From: Bryobacterales bacterium
GTDB taxonomy: Bacteria > Acidobacteriota > Terriglobia > Bryobacterales > Bryobacteraceae
Reading direction: 5' to 3'
Assembly: GCA_016880505.1 (NCBI GenBank)
Contig: JAEHDI010000672.1
Span: forward strand, 1-7,239
DNA length: 7,239 nt
The translations under genes and the position numbers were made by a program. Below are positions 5,560 through 7,239 of the stretch, piece after piece. The notes under the pieces were generated by a model. The model saw only the letters and a list, made by a program, of their open reading frames with translations. It was not told the DNA's origin and searched no databases. Positions within the stretch are counted from its first letter, which is position 1. Each line of letters opens with the position of its first letter.

Positions 5560-5649
5560 AGCGCCACGAACTGCTCAATCACCTGAAGCGCTCCCACTTT
5601 CAGCCTATTTCTCGTCGCGGATGTGCCAGGCCGGGGTGTAGCGCTTCAC
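5556..5649. repeat. Imperfect 12-base inverted repeat flanking the hicA break
   Basis: GTGAAGCGCCAC at 5556-5567 (hicA start) and GTAGCGCTTCAC at 5638-5649 are inverted repeats matching at 11 of 12 positions. A partial copy, TGAAGCGCT, is at 5584-5592. On the minus strand the second arm encodes the VKRY of DUF1080. This may be coincidence of VKR codons or microhomology used in the rearrangement. Confidence 0.4.
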
Positions 5650-5654
5650 CTTGA
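5556..5654 (+). pseudogene. hicA: Truncated hicA toxin remnant
   Basis: A GTG at 5556-5558 overlaps the hicB TGA, the arrangement usual for this gene pair. It opens a frame beginning MKRHELLNHLKRSHFQPI. The MKR..LL.HL pattern is the first helix of HicA. After about 15-20 codons the similarity stops. The catalytic-His strand (normally a GRHS-like motif) and the rest of the roughly 60-80-residue toxin are absent, and the frame reads out as antisense of the DUF1080 gene to a TGA at 5652-5654 (32 codons). The break lies near 5600, next to the DUF1080 stop at 5605. No other frame restores the toxin. The product should be inactive. Confidence 0.7.
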
Positions 5655-6300
5655 TGTTACGAAACTCGGCCGGGACACCTTCCGATTGCAGACAGACGTA
5701 TCCGACGCGCGGGTTGGCGTTCGAGCCGATACCCACCAGCACTCCGTTCAGCACGGTAGCGACGCGCCCTTCCTCGGAGTAGACCTCGTAGGTGTTCCAC
5801 TCCCCCGGGGGTTTGGCGGCAGCGTGAATCATCTCGCCGCCCTCCATCGTGGCGCCCTGAATCGGGAAGATGCGCCCCATGTGCGCCTGATAAAGCTGGC
5901 ACTCGACGCCCTTCGGCCAGACCTCGTCGCGCTGCACATAGACCAGCACACCGCTGTTGCCGGACTCCGAGAACCGGACCTCGACGTGGAAGACGAAGTT
6001 ATCGTAAACGTCGACCGTGCGCACGTACCCGTTCGGCTTGCCGGTGGTACAGAGCTTTCCATCCTTGATGAAGAACGTCTCCTGCTGGCTGACTTCGTTC
6101 TCGCGGAAACGCTTGGCCTTGCCGTCCGGCTGCGCAACCACCGGCACCCAGCCGGTGAAGTCCTTTTCGTTGAATAGCGTCGTCCAGCCCTCGTCGTACA
6201 TCCAGTCCGGATCCCGGTAGTCGCCGCTGCGCTGGATCTGCGCCGCGACCACGACGAGCACGGCCACGGCCAGAAGTACAATCGCAAGTCTGAGTTTCAT
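5605..6300 (-). CDS. DUF1080 (3-keto-disaccharide hydrolase family) protein, exported or membrane-anchored
   Basis: This is a 231-residue protein. Residues 1-20 are a charged start (MKLR) followed by a hydrophobic stretch, giving a signal peptide or N-terminal anchor. No lipobox cysteine is visible, so it is probably periplasmic or inner-membrane tethered. The DUF1080 jelly-roll domain follows. It shows the family opening WTTLFNEKDFTGW, then HVEVRFSESGNSGVLVY with the typical GNSG turn, GEMIHAAAKPPGEWNTYEV, and the closing VPAEFRNIKVKRY. The family resembles concanavalin-like lectin folds; some members cleave 3-keto-glycosides made by Gfo/Idh/MocA oxidoreductases. The gene lies 12 bases after a Gfo-like gene on the same strand, which fits this. 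AGGGA 9 bases before the ATG is a good ribosome site. The length is usual and the gene looks intact. Confidence 0.88.
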   Translation of the reverse strand: MKLRLAIVLLAVAVLVVVAAQIQRSGDYRDPDWMYDEGWTTLFNEKDFTGWVPVVAQPDGKAKRFRENEVSQQETFFIKDGKLCTTGKPNGYVRTVDVYDNFVFHVEVRFSESGNSGVLVYVQRDEVWPKGVECQLYQAHMGRIFPIQGATMEGGEMIHAAAKPPGEWNTYEVYSEEGRVATVLNGVLVGIGSNANPRVGYVCLQSEGVPAEFRNIKVKRYTPAWHIRDEK

Positions 6301-6309
6301 GCTCGAAGT

Positions 6310-6314
6310 TCCCT
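6310..6314 (-). promoter_or_regulatory. Ribosome binding site of the DUF1080 gene
   Basis: On the minus strand AGGGA overlaps the TAG stop of the Gfo-like frame (6313-6315) and ends 9 bases before the DUF1080 ATG at 6300. It supports that start and co-transcription of the two frames. Confidence 0.55.
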
Positions 6315-7239
6315 AGATGTCGACGCCCATCTCACGCCAGGTCATCATCTTCTTCCGGTAGATCGCCTCGCGCCCCATGATGGCGGTCAGCGCGCCCGTG
6401 GCCCCCTCGCGGATGCCGGCAAACGGCTTCGAACCGGTGCGAATCGCTTCGAAGAACGCCGCGGTGTGTGCGTCGTCCGGAGTGTTCTCCGGTGGCACCA
6501 GCACCACGGGCTTCTTGCCCCGCTCGCGCGAGTAAAACGTCGAACTCATCAGGTCGACGCCGCCCTCGGTGGTGAACACGTTGAAGTACTGGCCGCCGTT
6601 CGGCATACCGTTCGGATGGAAGAAAACTTGTGTATAGGAGAGTTTCACGCCGTTGGCGTATTCGTAGCTCAGCGTGTAGCCGTCCATGTTGGTCCGGCCC
6701 GGGGGAATATTTGGCCACACCAGCGCCCCGCCGAAGCCGGCGGCGCGTTCGGGAAGGCTGTCGATCGCCCAGTTGCAGACATCGAGATTGTGTACCGACA
6801 TTTCGGTGATCACGTCGCCCGAGCGGGCGGCGTTGAAGAACCAGTCGGCCGACGAGCCATCGTGGTCGAGATCGTCGCCGGCGTGCCGTTGCGCCTTGAC
6901 CATCACGACCTTTCCGGCCACGCCTTCGTGGATGCGCTCGATTGTCTTGCGAAGCCGTGCGTCCGCACGCATCTGCTGTCCGACCTGGAACACCTTGTTG
7001 GACGCCTTCGCCGCCTTCACGAGCTCGCGGATCGATTCCGGCGTGATCCCGACCGGCTTCTCGCAGTAAACATGCTTGCCGGCCTTCAGGCACCACGGGT
7101 AGAACGGGTACTCGTAGAAGCACCAGCCGTAGCCCCACCCGTAGAGCCAGTCCCACGGCCCCGGCGCGGCGTAGCGTACGGCATGGTCCTGCCGGTAGAT
7201 GCGGTAGCTGACGCGCGCGTCCGCCACGGGCGCGCCGAA
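6313..7239 (-). pseudogene. Gfo/Idh/MocA oxidoreductase lacking its NAD-binding N-terminus, fused in frame to foreign sequence
   Basis: The frame is open from the window edge to the TAG at 6313-6315. From the GTG at 7227 it is 304 codons, but four more sense codons (FGAP) reach the edge, so that GTG need not be the start. From about residue 46 it is a clear Gfo/Idh/MocA enzyme. It has KAGKHVYCEKPV (48-59) with the catalytic-region Lys of EKP (K57), FQVGQQMR, DWFF (128-131), MSVHNLDVCNW with H146 and D149, PPGRTNMDGY, and a C-terminal helical end. These enzymes oxidise or reduce sugars with bound NAD(P), here probably in a 3-keto-glycoside route with DUF1080. The Rossmann GxGxxG half (normally about 90-100 residues before EKP) and the usual HWH motif are absent. 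No other frame in 7085-7239 supplies them. Without the cofactor domain it should be inactive. Confidence 0.78.
7094..7239 (-). other. Segment resembling a bacterial alpha-2-macroglobulin domain, 5' part of the chimeric frame
   Basis: The about 48 codons upstream of the Gfo-like part read FGAPVADARVSYRIYR, then a short linker, then WDWLYGWGYGWCFYEYPFYP. The first element is typical of macroglobulin (MG) beta-sandwich domains of bacterial alpha-2-macroglobulin-like proteins ('G.PV..A.V.YR'). The aromatic WDWLYG.GYGW stretch occurs, from memory, in the same MG region of such proteins in Acidobacteria and relatives. These are large periplasmic protease-trap proteins of about 1,500-2,000 residues. 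Nothing like this belongs in a Gfo/Idh/MocA N-terminus. The switch occurs in frame near 7081-7098. The assignment rests on pattern recognition of a short, low-complexity segment. Confidence 0.55.

Noticed and set aside
7085..7239. A frameshift explaining the missing Rossmann domain of the Gfo-like gene
   Set aside because: I translated the other two minus-strand frames over this stretch and neither shows an HWH or Rossmann-like sequence.

Overview
The window is GC-rich, densely coded bacterial DNA. The gene mix is a sugar-phosphate operon, a Gfo/Idh/MocA oxidoreductase next to a DUF1080 protein, a HicB antitoxin, and an alpha-2-macroglobulin-like fragment. That mix suits an Acidobacteriota-type genome (Bryobacterales/Solibacter-like) or a similar soil bacterium. 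This placement is an inference from family content; nothing in the window fixes the taxon.

Layout. (1) Bases 2-715, plus strand: the C-terminal two thirds of a zinc-type medium-chain (sorbitol/threonine dehydrogenase-like) alcohol dehydrogenase, cut by the window edge. (2) Bases 725-4890, minus strand: a tight five-gene operon read from right to left. It encodes a HAD phosphatase, an unassigned protein with a deoxyhypusine-synthase-like look, a PfkB kinase of the RfaE1/HldE kinase type, a ROK sugar kinase, and a GmhA-like SIS isomerase. Successive genes overlap by 1, 4, 4 and 4 bases, so translation is probably coupled. The operon converges on the dehydrogenase, with a small perfect hairpin across the two stop codons. 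(3) Bases 4891-5289: a non-coding divergent region with two dyad symmetries and a 12-base direct repeat. (4) Bases 5290-5559, plus strand: a HicB-family antitoxin, followed by only the first 15-20 codons of a hicA toxin gene. (5) Bases 5605-7239, minus strand: a secreted or membrane-anchored DUF1080 protein preceded by a Gfo/Idh/MocA reading frame. The NAD-binding N-terminus of that frame is missing and replaced in frame by an aromatic-rich segment resembling a bacterial alpha-2-macroglobulin domain.

How the genes fit together. The operon looks like a kinase / isomerase / kinase / phosphatase route that would turn a (heptulose) sugar phosphate into a sugar 1-phosphate, as in ADP-heptose synthesis. 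However, no nucleotidyltransferase or epimerase is present, the phosphatase is not the GmhB type, and two extra genes (ROK, DHS-like) are built in. This operon is the best candidate for an undescribed pathway. The Gfo/DUF1080 pair resembles enzymes of 3-keto-glycoside breakdown, but this copy of the oxidoreductase is probably non-functional. The block from about 5600 to 7095 has a broken gene at each end (hicA and the macroglobulin-like/Gfo chimera), pointing to rearrangement or an assembly join.
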